From positions 1-43,385 of the forward strand of contig JWKX01000002.1 of the NCBI GenBank assembly GCA_000806155.1: a stretch of DNA of 43,385 nt. The letters run 5' to 3'. Made by a program: the position numbers and the translations under genes. Shown in pieces: positions 28,925-38,133 of the stretch; the stretch's first letter is position 1, and each line of letters begins with the position of its first letter. The stretch comes from an archaeon GW2011_AR18. GTDB lineage: Archaea > Nanobdellota > Nanobdellia > SCGC-AAA011-G17 > GW2011-AR18. Below the pieces are notes generated by a model. It saw only the letters and a list, made by a program, of their open reading frames with translations. It did not search any database and had not been told where the DNA came from.

Positions 28925-30091
28925 ATGAAAAGAGGTTCTGGAAATTCTGTATTAGCATTAGGAATATTTTTTATATTCTTCATGCTGTTCTTATTATTAA
29001 ATAATAGGGGTGTAGATGATATCACTGGAATGGCTGTTGATGATATTGAAAATTCTTTCATACAAAGTGTAAAAATATTAAGAGTGACATTGGATGATAA
29101 TTTAGAGATATTAGATACTTCAGAAGAGAATTTTGAATCTGGAGATACATTAGGGTGCAGAGTAGAATATACTGGAACAGGGACATTAGATATATCATTC
29201 TTGGCTCAAGGAGATTCAATAGACAATCCAGAAGAAAAATATACAGATATAATAAATATTAAAAATACAAAAGTCATCAATGAAAGCACAGTTGATAAAA
29301 ATATACTTACAGGAATCTATAAACCATTAAATGATGCACCTGGAAAATGGAGCTGCATGGCTGCTTTTAATAATATAAATAATGCATCAGAGAATACAAT
29401 AGAGATGTTTCCTGAGACTACTATTCCAATATCAGATAATACAAATGCTACACAACAGATAATAACATGCACTCCATTATGGGACTGCAATTGGGGGGAG
29501 TGTTCAGATGGAAAACAGATATGTGCATATTATGACAGGAATAGCTGCAATGATCAGACAAGCAAACCACAAGATCTAGAAAACCAGTGCAGTGTACAGG
29601 TAACACAGGATGTAACACAAGAGAGAAAGGATATAACAGCAAGCGTAGATGTTGAGAGCAAAAATAACACATTGCTTATACCGATAATATTGTTTGCTCT
29701 TGGACTTGTAAGTTTAGGGGCATATCTTATGATAAAAAAATTTAAAAATAAAGATAATACTGAACAACTACAACAATCAAATAATAATCAGACACAACCA
29801 GAATTACCAAATGCTCCTCAAGTAGTACAACCATCAGCAAACCCAATACAGCAATATGTAGAAAACGCTATGCAACAAAAACAGAGCGTTCAGCAGATAA
29901 AAACAGACCTAGAAAAAGCAGGATGGAAGAAATATGATATAGATAATACTGTTAATTATTGTACATTAAAGAAATTCGTGAATGAAAAAAAACAACAGGG
30001 ATTCACAAAAGAAAAGATAACTGAATCATTAAAATCAAAAGGGTGGAAAGATGAGATTATAAATAAGATATTTATTGAATTGAAAATCTGA
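28925..30091 (+). CDS. Anchored protein with thrombospondin type-1-like Cys motif, internal TM and duplicated cytosolic helical motif
   Basis: CTPLWDCNWGECSDGKQICAYYDRNSCN; internal TM LLIPIILFALGLVSLGAYLMI; C-terminal IKTDLEKAGWKKYDID / ITESLKSKGWKDEIIN duplication. Confidence 0.75.
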   Translation: MKRGSGNSVLALGIFFIFFMLFLLLNNRGVDDITGMAVDDIENSFIQSVKILRVTLDDNLEILDTSEENFESGDTLGCRVEYTGTGTLDISFLAQGDSIDNPEEKYTDIINIKNTKVINESTVDKNILTGIYKPLNDAPGKWSCMAAFNNINNASENTIEMFPETTIPISDNTNATQQIITCTPLWDCNWGECSDGKQICAYYDRNSCNDQTSKPQDLENQCSVQVTQDVTQERKDITASVDVESKNNTLLIPIILFALGLVSLGAYLMIKKFKNKDNTEQLQQSNNNQTQPELPNAPQVVQPSANPIQQYVENAMQQKQSVQQIKTDLEKAGWKKYDIDNTVNYCTLKKFVNEKKQQGFTKEKITESLKSKGWKDEIINKIFIELKI

Positions 30092-30122
30092 TTTTCAAGA
30101 ACTAAAAATAATTTTTTCAATT

Positions 30123-30392
30123 TTAAAAATCTAATTTTTTCTTATATATCTTGATTAAATTCTCAACAATGTCAATACCAACATAACCTGAAATCAAACT
30201 CAAGCTATAACTTGATGTAACAACCAGAGAGACAAACATCCCGATAAATCCTGCTATTAAAATGCTGAATAAAAAATAATTAATACTAAACTTCTTTTTC
30301 TTAGAAACTCTATAATGCTTCATGAAACCAATCAATGCACGAGCAGTGCCACCAATCAAACCAAAAAGAGCTGAGTAAAGTAATGGATCCAT
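30123..30392 (-). CDS. Small membrane protein (holin-like?)
   Basis: Two hydrophobic segments, 89 aa; family assignment tentative. Confidence 0.55.
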   Translation of the reverse strand: MDPLLYSALFGLIGGTARALIGFMKHYRVSKKKKFSINYFLFSILIAGFIGMFVSLVVTSSYSLSLISGYVGIDIVENLIKIYKKKLDF

Positions 30393-30484
30393 ATAATATT
30401 AAAATTATATTTATTAATAATACTTTTGGTTATTTGTAAATTATTAAGGGAAGATTTAAATAGTAATTAACTGCTAAAATTATT

Positions 30485-31951
30485 ATGTTAAAGAAGAGGA
30501 GAGATATACTATTCAGAATATCAATATTTGTTGTCATTTCTTTATTATTAATCGGAGTTGCAGATATCATAAGTGCAAGAATCACAGGATATTCTGTATT
30601 CGGGAATGATGCATCGTTAGAAAGACTGACTGGAAATGCAGCATCTGTAGCATCACCAAAATATACTTTCTCATTTGAAAACACTTTAGAAAATAACGGA
30701 ATATCTACAAGTGCAATACAGCCTGAATATGTTCAAGGATATATAAACAAAGCAATAAAGCTGCCTGGAACTTATGGAATATCTGCAGATACAAAGGTAG
30801 GACATCTTGATAAGTTTACAATTGAGGCATGGGTAAAACTAGATTCAAACGTTCCTGAGGGGAAATACCTTCCAATAATCACAGAACATAAAATCGGAGG
30901 AAGAGGAAGATATGCATTGTATATGATGAATGGCAAAGAGATAATATTCCATCCAAATAAAGCACAATATAATATAATATCTTATGGCAATTATCTAGAT
31001 CAATGGACATACATAGTTGTAGTAGTAAATAGAAATGATCCACAACAAAAAGAGATATTATATGTAAATGGTGAGAAAAAAGCTGTAGCAAATTATTACT
31101 CTCCTGAAAAAACAATTGATAGTTCATATGATTTCCTTATAGGCAAATGGGATTCAAAAGATCCTAAATATGATGCAACATACTTCAATGGATTAATAGA
31201 TGAAGTAAAAATTTATGAAGATATATTAACGCCACAACAGATAGCATCAAATTATATATCTGCAAGAGAAAAAAATAAAATAGAAAATGCTTTATCAGCA
31301 TGTATCACAGATACTGATTGTATAACTGGAAAAAATTGCAATGCTGGAGTCTGTACATCAACTACTAATGATGAAACCAGAAAAAATGAAGTCAGAAAAA
31401 AGACACATGATATAGATGATGTAAAAGGACTTGATATTATATTAAATAGTGCATTATTAGCACCGACAATCTATACCACAGATGGCAATTCATGTAATGA
31501 TGTATGCAGAAAAGCATCATTAGAGAGACAGGAACAAATAGGAGAAGAAAAAACATTAAGAGTTGGGGAGAGTTTTAATTTTAAAATAGGAAATTTAATG
31601 CATACAATAAAGTTTATCACACTCCAGGATGCAAATACTGCAAAGATAACATTTGATAATAGAGTGAATTTAATAACTAAAGAATCAAAAATAATTAATA
31701 ATGTTAAAATAAAAATCTTGAGTGTAAAAGATGTGCAGACTAGTGCAACTGCTGACACAATAACTTTTGTTGTAATGGATTCAACACCATTAGCCCTGGT
31801 TGATACAGGAAAATATGACTGCCAGGCATCATATAGTACAGTTGGAGCAGTAGTTGGTTGTGATGAAAAAATCGGAGCAAGGACGTGCCAATGTCTTAAA
31901 TCAGATGCTGATACAAAAGTAATAATCGCAAAATCAAGATCTGGGAGATAA
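30485..31951 (+). CDS. Anchored LamG-domain protein with Cys motif
   Basis: DKFTIEAWVKLDSN...YVNGEKKA...YFNGLIDEVKIYEDILTPQQIASNY; ARITGYSV after N-terminal TM. Confidence 0.85.
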   Translation: MLKKRRDILFRISIFVVISLLLIGVADIISARITGYSVFGNDASLERLTGNAASVASPKYTFSFENTLENNGISTSAIQPEYVQGYINKAIKLPGTYGISADTKVGHLDKFTIEAWVKLDSNVPEGKYLPIITEHKIGGRGRYALYMMNGKEIIFHPNKAQYNIISYGNYLDQWTYIVVVVNRNDPQQKEILYVNGEKKAVANYYSPEKTIDSSYDFLIGKWDSKDPKYDATYFNGLIDEVKIYEDILTPQQIASNYISAREKNKIENALSACITDTDCITGKNCNAGVCTSTTNDETRKNEVRKKTHDIDDVKGLDIILNSALLAPTIYTTDGNSCNDVCRKASLERQEQIGEEKTLRVGESFNFKIGNLMHTIKFITLQDANTAKITFDNRVNLITKESKIINNVKIKILSVKDVQTSATADTITFVVMDSTPLALVDTGKYDCQASYSTVGAVVGCDEKIGARTCQCLKSDADTKVIIAKSRSGR

Positions 31952-31958
31952 ATAGATA

Positions 31959-32693
31959 ATGCGCTTTGTGAAAATTTTTATACTCTTTTTATTATTGATA
32001 TTCTCTTCTTCAGTTGTGAATTCAATAGTAAGTGTAACAACAGAGTGCAATGAGAATAATATAATAATGAGGCTTTCAGATCCTGACGATGCACATGGAA
32101 GCAAATGGGATTATACTTCTTATAATAATTATGTCTGTGATAGTGATGCAGGAACTCATGAGTGCAATGGAGATAATCTTGTATTAAAACTTGATGAAGA
32201 GATAAATGCTCATGGGTATCCACCTACCTCAAATATTGAAGGATATAATGTATGTTATAGTAATCTTGTTAATTGCAATGTTAATAATGGAGCATGCAGT
32301 GAAAATTCTTTCTGTGTTGTAAAATTAGATGATACTGATGATTCACATATATATCCTTGCACAAACGATGAGGCAAGCATCTCAGTCTGCTGTTCAAAAA
32401 TGCAAGTTACTCAAGAAGCTCCAGCTGTGAATAATAGAAGACGTTCTAACAGAGATTCATCTATAATAAATAATACACCAATAGTCTTGAATCCAGAACA
32501 ACCTGATATAGAACCATTGAATACTAGAAATCAATATGAATCAAATAATGATATTACAAGTTCAGAGGATAATGAAGAACCTCAAATAGAAAATAAATCA
32601 AATTTGTATATCTATATATTATCAGGTATAGGATTATTATTGATTTTAGCAGGATTAATATATTACTTTAAGTTCAGAAAAAAAGGTGTATAA
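31959..32693 (+). CDS. Anchored protein with three NAH-type Cys repeats and C-terminal TM
   Basis: IIMRLSDPDDAHGS / LVLKLDEEINAHGY / CVVKLDDTDDSHIYP, each followed by VC-Y/D or VCC. Confidence 0.75.
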   Translation: MRFVKIFILFLLLIFSSSVVNSIVSVTTECNENNIIMRLSDPDDAHGSKWDYTSYNNYVCDSDAGTHECNGDNLVLKLDEEINAHGYPPTSNIEGYNVCYSNLVNCNVNNGACSENSFCVVKLDDTDDSHIYPCTNDEASISVCCSKMQVTQEAPAVNNRRRSNRDSSIINNTPIVLNPEQPDIEPLNTRNQYESNNDITSSEDNEEPQIENKSNLYIYILSGIGLLLILAGLIYYFKFRKKGV

Positions 32694-32705
32694 ACTGATG
32701 TTAAT

Positions 32706-35603
32706 ATGGTAAAAGAGATATTATTAACTGTGCTTGTATTACTGGGATTACTATCATCTTTTTTACTAATAAATGAATTCACACACAAGGAAATATTCCA
32801 GGTGCCTACAGGGAATTTAGTAAAACAATCTTTAACAAACATATTACAACAACCTTCAACAAATACAAAATCTTTAACAAACATATTACAACAACCTTCA
32901 ACAAATAAATTACAATCATTGAGAGAGGTCAAGAGAGACCAGACATTTACTATAGACATAGAGACTTTCAGACCTATATCATATTTTACAGTACAATATC
33001 CATTAAAAGTCAAAGATATACAAAATAATAAAATATTATTACAACAAGAAGATAATAATTATGAAGTCACTCTTAACAAGGATACTATTATCTATTTCAA
33101 AAACCCTGAAGGTCTGATAATTGGTGGCATCACAACCAGATTATTGAAGGTAGACCAGACAGGAATTGCTACATTGAGCATAAATAAAATTGATCTGAAT
33201 ACCAGACAAAAAAATACTACAACAATGCAGAATACTACAACTAATACTAATTGTGGAAATGATTATATAACCTCTAAATATGGTTTTTCTAAGTGCGAGA
33301 ATGGAAATATTATTGTCTTAAATAAGTATATCACATTAAACTGGAAAAATCCAATACCAAGCAATAACAAACATTATGTTTTAGTCTTTAGGGATATAAC
33401 ACCGCATCCAAAACCATTAACAGGAGATCCAGCATATGTAGGAATAAGACTATATTCTACAAAAGAAGGAAAAAGTGTTTCAACATTCCAGAGACCAGAA
33501 TGGGAAATGCCATTAACTCCAGGACAGACATACTATAAAATACCTGAATCTAAATTCAAACCTGCAAAAAATGAACTAGAATGGAAATCTTCACTTTGCT
33601 TCTCATCAAACTGGCTATCTGACGATCATAAATATGAATGGTGGATTGAGGAAAGGAGTGCTCCTGTAGCTATAGTACAAAATGGATGCTATAAAACTGA
33701 CCATCAATTAGGACAAGGTACAATATTCCTGCAAAGAGAAGAGTTTACAGTTGATCTATATGGACATGGACTTTACACTTATTTTGAATCAAGTTGTGCG
33801 CGTCCTGACCTAGCATCCAAAACCCATTTCAGCTCTCAACCTAAATACATTTTAGAAAGGAATATTCCATTTAGATTCCAAAGGTCAGATCTAATTTATA
33901 GAATGAACCCTAAATATTATTCTGGGTTTTATACGCGTCCATCTATACATACCTCTCTTAGATACTATGATAATACACAATTTTATCCATCTGAATTAAT
34001 TATGCCTACCATCCCAATGATTGGTGCTGCTGTGCCTGGAGTTGCTACTCAGATGTTAGGCTGGGACTTTTTTTCCCAAGAATCAACTGTAGATTACTTA
34101 AGAGCTCCTATTGCCTTAACGCCTAAACCGAATGTCAAGATAGAGAATTTTATAGATAAAGTCTGCGAAGATCAAACCCATACAGGCGTTAAAAAAAGTA
34201 GTAAATATTCTATAGCCCAAAACAAAGTATTCCCATATCTAACTTTTGGCTCTGCCATGAAAACTTTTTCCTTTGAAAATGGAAATAAGTTATTTGCCGA
34301 TACTATATTCAAAGGTATGTCTGCTGAACAAGTCCAACAAAGTGTTCAAGTTCTAAATTCCAATGATTATTGTACATTTGGAAGGCGTGAAGTAGATCTG
34401 GATAATCCTAAAGCACGTAAATATTTCTTAAGCCTAATAACAAAATACTATGGTTTTTCACAAACATTTAAAGACCAAATCCCTGCAGAAGCAAAAAAGA
34501 TAATTGATGATTCTTTTAATTATAAAAGTCCAAATGTTCCTGATATGGATAAAAAATATTATATGGGCTTGTTTTTTGATAATATTAATGCACGTTTTTA
34601 TCACCGTATATTCTTGAAAACACCAACTAATCCCACACAATTATTTACTAATGTCGAAAGATGCAAAAAAGTCCGTCCTCTTGCAATAAACAAACTACTT
34701 GGAGAACAAAGCCCTCAACCTAATAAACTTCTTCCTGGTGAATATTGGATGTGTTATCTTAATGGATCGGGACCTGATGGTTATGTTGAATTACTTCATG
34801 ATGCAAAGACATTATTAGGGGATAGGCAGATTATTATTAATCTTCAATATGGTGATGATTATCCTATAGAAACAAATGCTCCAATACTAGATAAGTACCT
34901 TAATTATGCTGATGGACTTATGATTGAAACTTTTATAGGCAATCCATCTCGTGACTTTGCTTCAGACAACTTACATGAAAAAAATAAAATTGATATTCTA
35001 GATTATACAGCAAATGTAAAAAAGAAAAAGATTGTGGTTGGTATGCAAGTTGCCCAAAAAAGTGGCAAACCTGATATTTTATTAACTACTTATTCAGCAT
35101 TTTTACTTGCAGCAAATGAGGGATCTCTTCTGCAACCAATACCTGATGCAACTGAATCTTCAAGAAGATATATTTATCCTGCATGGTCATATATTCAAGA
35201 AACAGCTACTGGGAAACCAATAGAAAGATATAAACATAATAATTATGGAAATAACTGCATGTATGCTACACGTGAGTATGAACACGCATTTGTAATAGTA
35301 AACTTTGGAACAAATACCCGTCCTAGACCTGCAATTGATAATGATTGTATTCTTGAAATTGACAATCCGCATATTAGCTATATTGATGCTAGAACAGGTC
35401 AGCCTACAAATTCAAAAATAAGACTTAACCCAACAGAAGGAACAATTTTGTTTAAACCTGAAGTAATCAGACCAGTATTAGAAACTTTAGGTCCTGGAAA
35501 AAATCTATCTACAAGGAATTATGACTGCACTGGAACAATATATGAAGAAATACTGGTTCCAGAGGTTCCACTAAATGCAAGAGGCGAGATAATATCACCT
35601 TAA
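32706..35603 (+). CDS. Large anchored protein with C-terminal TIM-barrel putative glycoside hydrolase (GHL15-like?)
   Basis: YYMGLFFDNINARFYHRIF, ADGLMIETFIGNPSRD, KKKIVVGMQVAQKSG resemble a glycoside-hydrolase-like barrel; family tentative. Confidence 0.6.
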   Translation: MVKEILLTVLVLLGLLSSFLLINEFTHKEIFQVPTGNLVKQSLTNILQQPSTNTKSLTNILQQPSTNKLQSLREVKRDQTFTIDIETFRPISYFTVQYPLKVKDIQNNKILLQQEDNNYEVTLNKDTIIYFKNPEGLIIGGITTRLLKVDQTGIATLSINKIDLNTRQKNTTTMQNTTTNTNCGNDYITSKYGFSKCENGNIIVLNKYITLNWKNPIPSNNKHYVLVFRDITPHPKPLTGDPAYVGIRLYSTKEGKSVSTFQRPEWEMPLTPGQTYYKIPESKFKPAKNELEWKSSLCFSSNWLSDDHKYEWWIEERSAPVAIVQNGCYKTDHQLGQGTIFLQREEFTVDLYGHGLYTYFESSCARPDLASKTHFSSQPKYILERNIPFRFQRSDLIYRMNPKYYSGFYTRPSIHTSLRYYDNTQFYPSELIMPTIPMIGAAVPGVATQMLGWDFFSQESTVDYLRAPIALTPKPNVKIENFIDKVCEDQTHTGVKKSSKYSIAQNKVFPYLTFGSAMKTFSFENGNKLFADTIFKGMSAEQVQQSVQVLNSNDYCTFGRREVDLDNPKARKYFLSLITKYYGFSQTFKDQIPAEAKKIIDDSFNYKSPNVPDMDKKYYMGLFFDNINARFYHRIFLKTPTNPTQLFTNVERCKKVRPLAINKLLGEQSPQPNKLLPGEYWMCYLNGSGPDGYVELLHDAKTLLGDRQIIINLQYGDDYPIETNAPILDKYLNYADGLMIETFIGNPSRDFASDNLHEKNKIDILDYTANVKKKKIVVGMQVAQKSGKPDILLTTYSAFLLAANEGSLLQPIPDATESSRRYIYPAWSYIQETATGKPIERYKHNNYGNNCMYATREYEHAFVIVNFGTNTRPRPAIDNDCILEIDNPHISYIDARTGQPTNSKIRLNPTEGTILFKPEVIRPVLETLGPGKNLSTRNYDCTGTIYEEILVPEVPLNARGEIISP
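32829..32912 (+). repeat. Tandem duplication, 2 x 42 nt (14 aa SLTNILQQPSTNxx)
   Basis: tctttaacaaacatattacaacaaccttcaacaaata repeated with 42-nt period. Confidence 0.9.
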
Positions 35604-35605
35604 AA

Positions 35606-36892
35606 ATGGAAACAACAAAAAATAAAAAAAATAAAAACATTATCCTTAAGATAATTATATTCTCAGTTATGATACTCTTATTAATAGGGATTGCTGATCT
35701 GATAAGCTCAAAAATAACTGGAAAAAGTGTATTGAATGATCTTAAACAGGCTTCATCTAATCCATTATCTTCAAATATAAAAAATTTAGATTTAGGCCTG
35801 AAAATAAATAATAATCTTATTACAACAAAAAATGATCCATATAAAAATTTAAAATTTGATGTGAATGCAGCACCTGTTAAACTACCAGAAGAACAAAAAG
35901 TTGGGGACTTAAATTCTTATACAATAGAGGCTACATTTTATCTTGATACAGACATGAGATATGATAAGCATTATCCATGGTATCCTATAGTCGCTGAATA
36001 TATAGGAGGATCAGCAAGAGGGACTGACAGGGGAAGATATATATTATCACTGCCTTCACAAAATCAACTTGTATTTACAATAAATACAAAAGGAATGCCT
36101 AATAATATAGTTTCTGCTCCAGGAGATTATAATAAAAAATGGACTAATGCAATAGTTGTAGTAGATAATACAAAACTAAAAGAAAAAGCAAGATTATATG
36201 TAAATGGGAAATTAATTTCTACATCAGATACTTATCCAATAGATAAAAGTAGCAGCGGATATAATTTATTTATTGGAACATTGCCTAATAATTATGGTAC
36301 AGTAGCTCCAACAGAATATTTTTCTGGAATAATAAGAGAGGTAAAACTTTATAAAAAAGCATTAAGCGAGGAAGAGATAAAAATCCTTTTCAAAGAACAG
36401 ACAGGTAAATGTACAAAAGATATTGAATGCACTGTTCCAGGACAATCTTGTGTAAATAGTATATGTCAATTTAAAGTATCTGATGGACATCCTATAAATA
36501 ATACAGGCAATAGTCCCTTAAACAGAACTGATTATATACCTAGCAATGATTCTACAACTATATCTGAAACTCCATCTGTAGCTCCATCAGGAGAAAGTTC
36601 AGGAGGATCTGGAGGTAGTGGCGGAAGCAGTGGAGGATCTGGAAGTGGATCAAGCATAAACACTAATTCACAAACAAATCCAACACCTGAGGAATCCTTC
36701 GGTGATTCAAACATAAATACATTACAATCAGAAAATAACCAGCAACAGATACAGGAAAATTCAGGCGTGAAAGAGATATTACCACAACTAAATAATGAAC
36801 CTGAACAAAACAGGAATATCTATCTTGCAATAAGCATACTCTTAGTCCTTGGAGGAATATCCGGACTTTATCTAATGCTAAAAAAATTCTGA
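35606..36892 (+). CDS. Anchored LamG-domain protein with Gly/Ser linker and C-terminal TM
   Basis: NSYTIEATFYLDTD...LYVNGKLIS...YFSGIIREVKLYKKALSEEEIK; GGSGGSGGSSGGSGSGSS; ITGKSV after N-terminal TM. Confidence 0.8.
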   Translation: METTKNKKNKNIILKIIIFSVMILLLIGIADLISSKITGKSVLNDLKQASSNPLSSNIKNLDLGLKINNNLITTKNDPYKNLKFDVNAAPVKLPEEQKVGDLNSYTIEATFYLDTDMRYDKHYPWYPIVAEYIGGSARGTDRGRYILSLPSQNQLVFTINTKGMPNNIVSAPGDYNKKWTNAIVVVDNTKLKEKARLYVNGKLISTSDTYPIDKSSSGYNLFIGTLPNNYGTVAPTEYFSGIIREVKLYKKALSEEEIKILFKEQTGKCTKDIECTVPGQSCVNSICQFKVSDGHPINNTGNSPLNRTDYIPSNDSTTISETPSVAPSGESSGGSGGSGGSSGGSGSGSSINTNSQTNPTPEESFGDSNINTLQSENNQQQIQENSGVKEILPQLNNEPEQNRNIYLAISILLVLGGISGLYLMLKKF

Positions 36893-37022
36893 ATAGTATT
36901 TTCAGTAAACAATCTTTCAACATTATTTTTTTAATAAAACCATAATTGATACAGAATATATTAAAATGATATTTTTTATTGAAACAAACATTTATATCCT
37001 ACTTAATTGAATTTAATTTTCA

Positions 37023-37595
37023 ATGAATATGAAAGAAACTTTGAAAAAAACTTGGCGATTCATATGGAATGATGACAGCTGGGCAAGCTGGTTTGTAAAT
37101 ATAATAATAGCATTCATACTTGTAAAATTCTTGATATATCCGGGATTAGGATTTATGCTAGGTACAACACATCCTGTAGTTGCAGTAATCTCAGGAAGCA
37201 TGGAACATGAAGTACAAGGATTTGATTATTGGTGGTCATTAAATAAAGATATATACCTAAAGTTTGATATCAACAAAACATCTTTTAGTGATTATAAATT
37301 CAAGACAGGATTCAATAAAGGAGACTTAATGATATTAACACGACTTAAAGAGATAAAAAAAGGAGATGTCATAGTATTCTGGGGAAGTGTTGATGAACCT
37401 ATAATACACAGGGTTGTAAAAATTGAGAATGGGACTTACCAGACAAAGGGAGATAATGGGATAACAAATAAATTCTCAAGATTTGATGAGATGCATATAA
37501 CTCCTGATAAAGTAATAGGCAAAGCAGCAGTAAGAGTGCCTTATCTTGGGTGGGCTAAACTTGCATTTGTGGAATTGATAAATAAAATCTTTTAA
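37023..37595 (+). CDS. Type I signal peptidase (Sec11/SipW-type)
   Basis: VVAVISGSMEHEV (Ser), KKGDVIVFWGSVDEPIIHRVVKI (His), TKGDNG. Confidence 0.9.
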   Translation: MNMKETLKKTWRFIWNDDSWASWFVNIIIAFILVKFLIYPGLGFMLGTTHPVVAVISGSMEHEVQGFDYWWSLNKDIYLKFDINKTSFSDYKFKTGFNKGDLMILTRLKEIKKGDVIVFWGSVDEPIIHRVVKIENGTYQTKGDNGITNKFSRFDEMHITPDKVIGKAAVRVPYLGWAKLAFVELINKIF

Positions 37596-37632
37596 ACAAA
37601 AGGATTATAAATTGTAAAGATAATTACCTATC

Positions 37633-37791
37633 ATGTTTAAAATTAAAGACAATAAACAAAGATCTGAAGCTTATAATCTTGCCATATCTTTAAAAAATAA
37701 GGGTTTGACTCAAAAAGAAATTGCTCAAAATTTAGATATTGATCCGTCAGTTGTATCTATAAGACTTCAAAAGTTTAAAAGAGGTGATTAA
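37633..37791 (+). CDS. 52-aa helix-turn-helix protein (not in ORF track)
   Basis: MFKIKDNKQRSEAYNLAISLKNKGLTQKEIAQNLDIDPSVVSIRLQKFKRGD*; HTH LTQKEIAQNLDIDPSVVSIRL; 3' end overlaps TFS GTG start. Confidence 0.75.
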   Translation: MFKIKDNKQRSEAYNLAISLKNKGLTQKEIAQNLDIDPSVVSIRLQKFKRGD

Positions 37792-38077
37792 AATCTTCTG
37801 CCCAAAATGCGATAATTTACTTATGCCGAAAGATGGTAAGATGAAATGCAGCTGCGGTTATACTAGTGTCGAGAGCAAGATTACAGAGAAGAAAAAGAAG
37901 AGTGATGATATAGTAGTTGTTGATAAGAATGAGGAAAACCTTCCAAGGATGCCTACTGACTGTACATGTGGCAATACAGAGGCTTATTTTTGGACTAAAC
38001 AGACAAGAGGTGGGGACGAGCCTGAGACAAGATTCTTCAAATGCACCAAATGCTCCAAAGTATGGAGAGAGTATTAA
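37784..38077 (+). CDS. tfs: Transcription factor S (TFIIS/RpoM-like), GTG start
   Basis: FCPKCDNLLMPKDGKMKCSCGY; CTCGNTEAYFWTKQTRGGDEPETRFFKCTKCSKVWREY (catalytic DE loop). Confidence 0.93.
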   Translation: MIKIFCPKCDNLLMPKDGKMKCSCGYTSVESKITEKKKKSDDIVVVDKNEENLPRMPTDCTCGNTEAYFWTKQTRGGDEPETRFFKCTKCSKVWREY

Positions 38078-38104
38078 TTACCGATGATAAATACAAAAGT
38101 TAAG

Positions 38105-38112
38105 TTTATAAA
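38105..38112 (+). promoter_or_regulatory. TATA box, near-leaderless spacing to 38134 ATG
   Basis: tttataaa about 26 nt before ATG. Confidence 0.5.
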
Positions 38113-38133
38113 TATATTTATTATCTTAATATA

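Noticed and set aside
30123-30392. Prophage signal from holin-like small membrane protein
   Set aside because: No other phage genes nearby; two-TM small proteins are common.
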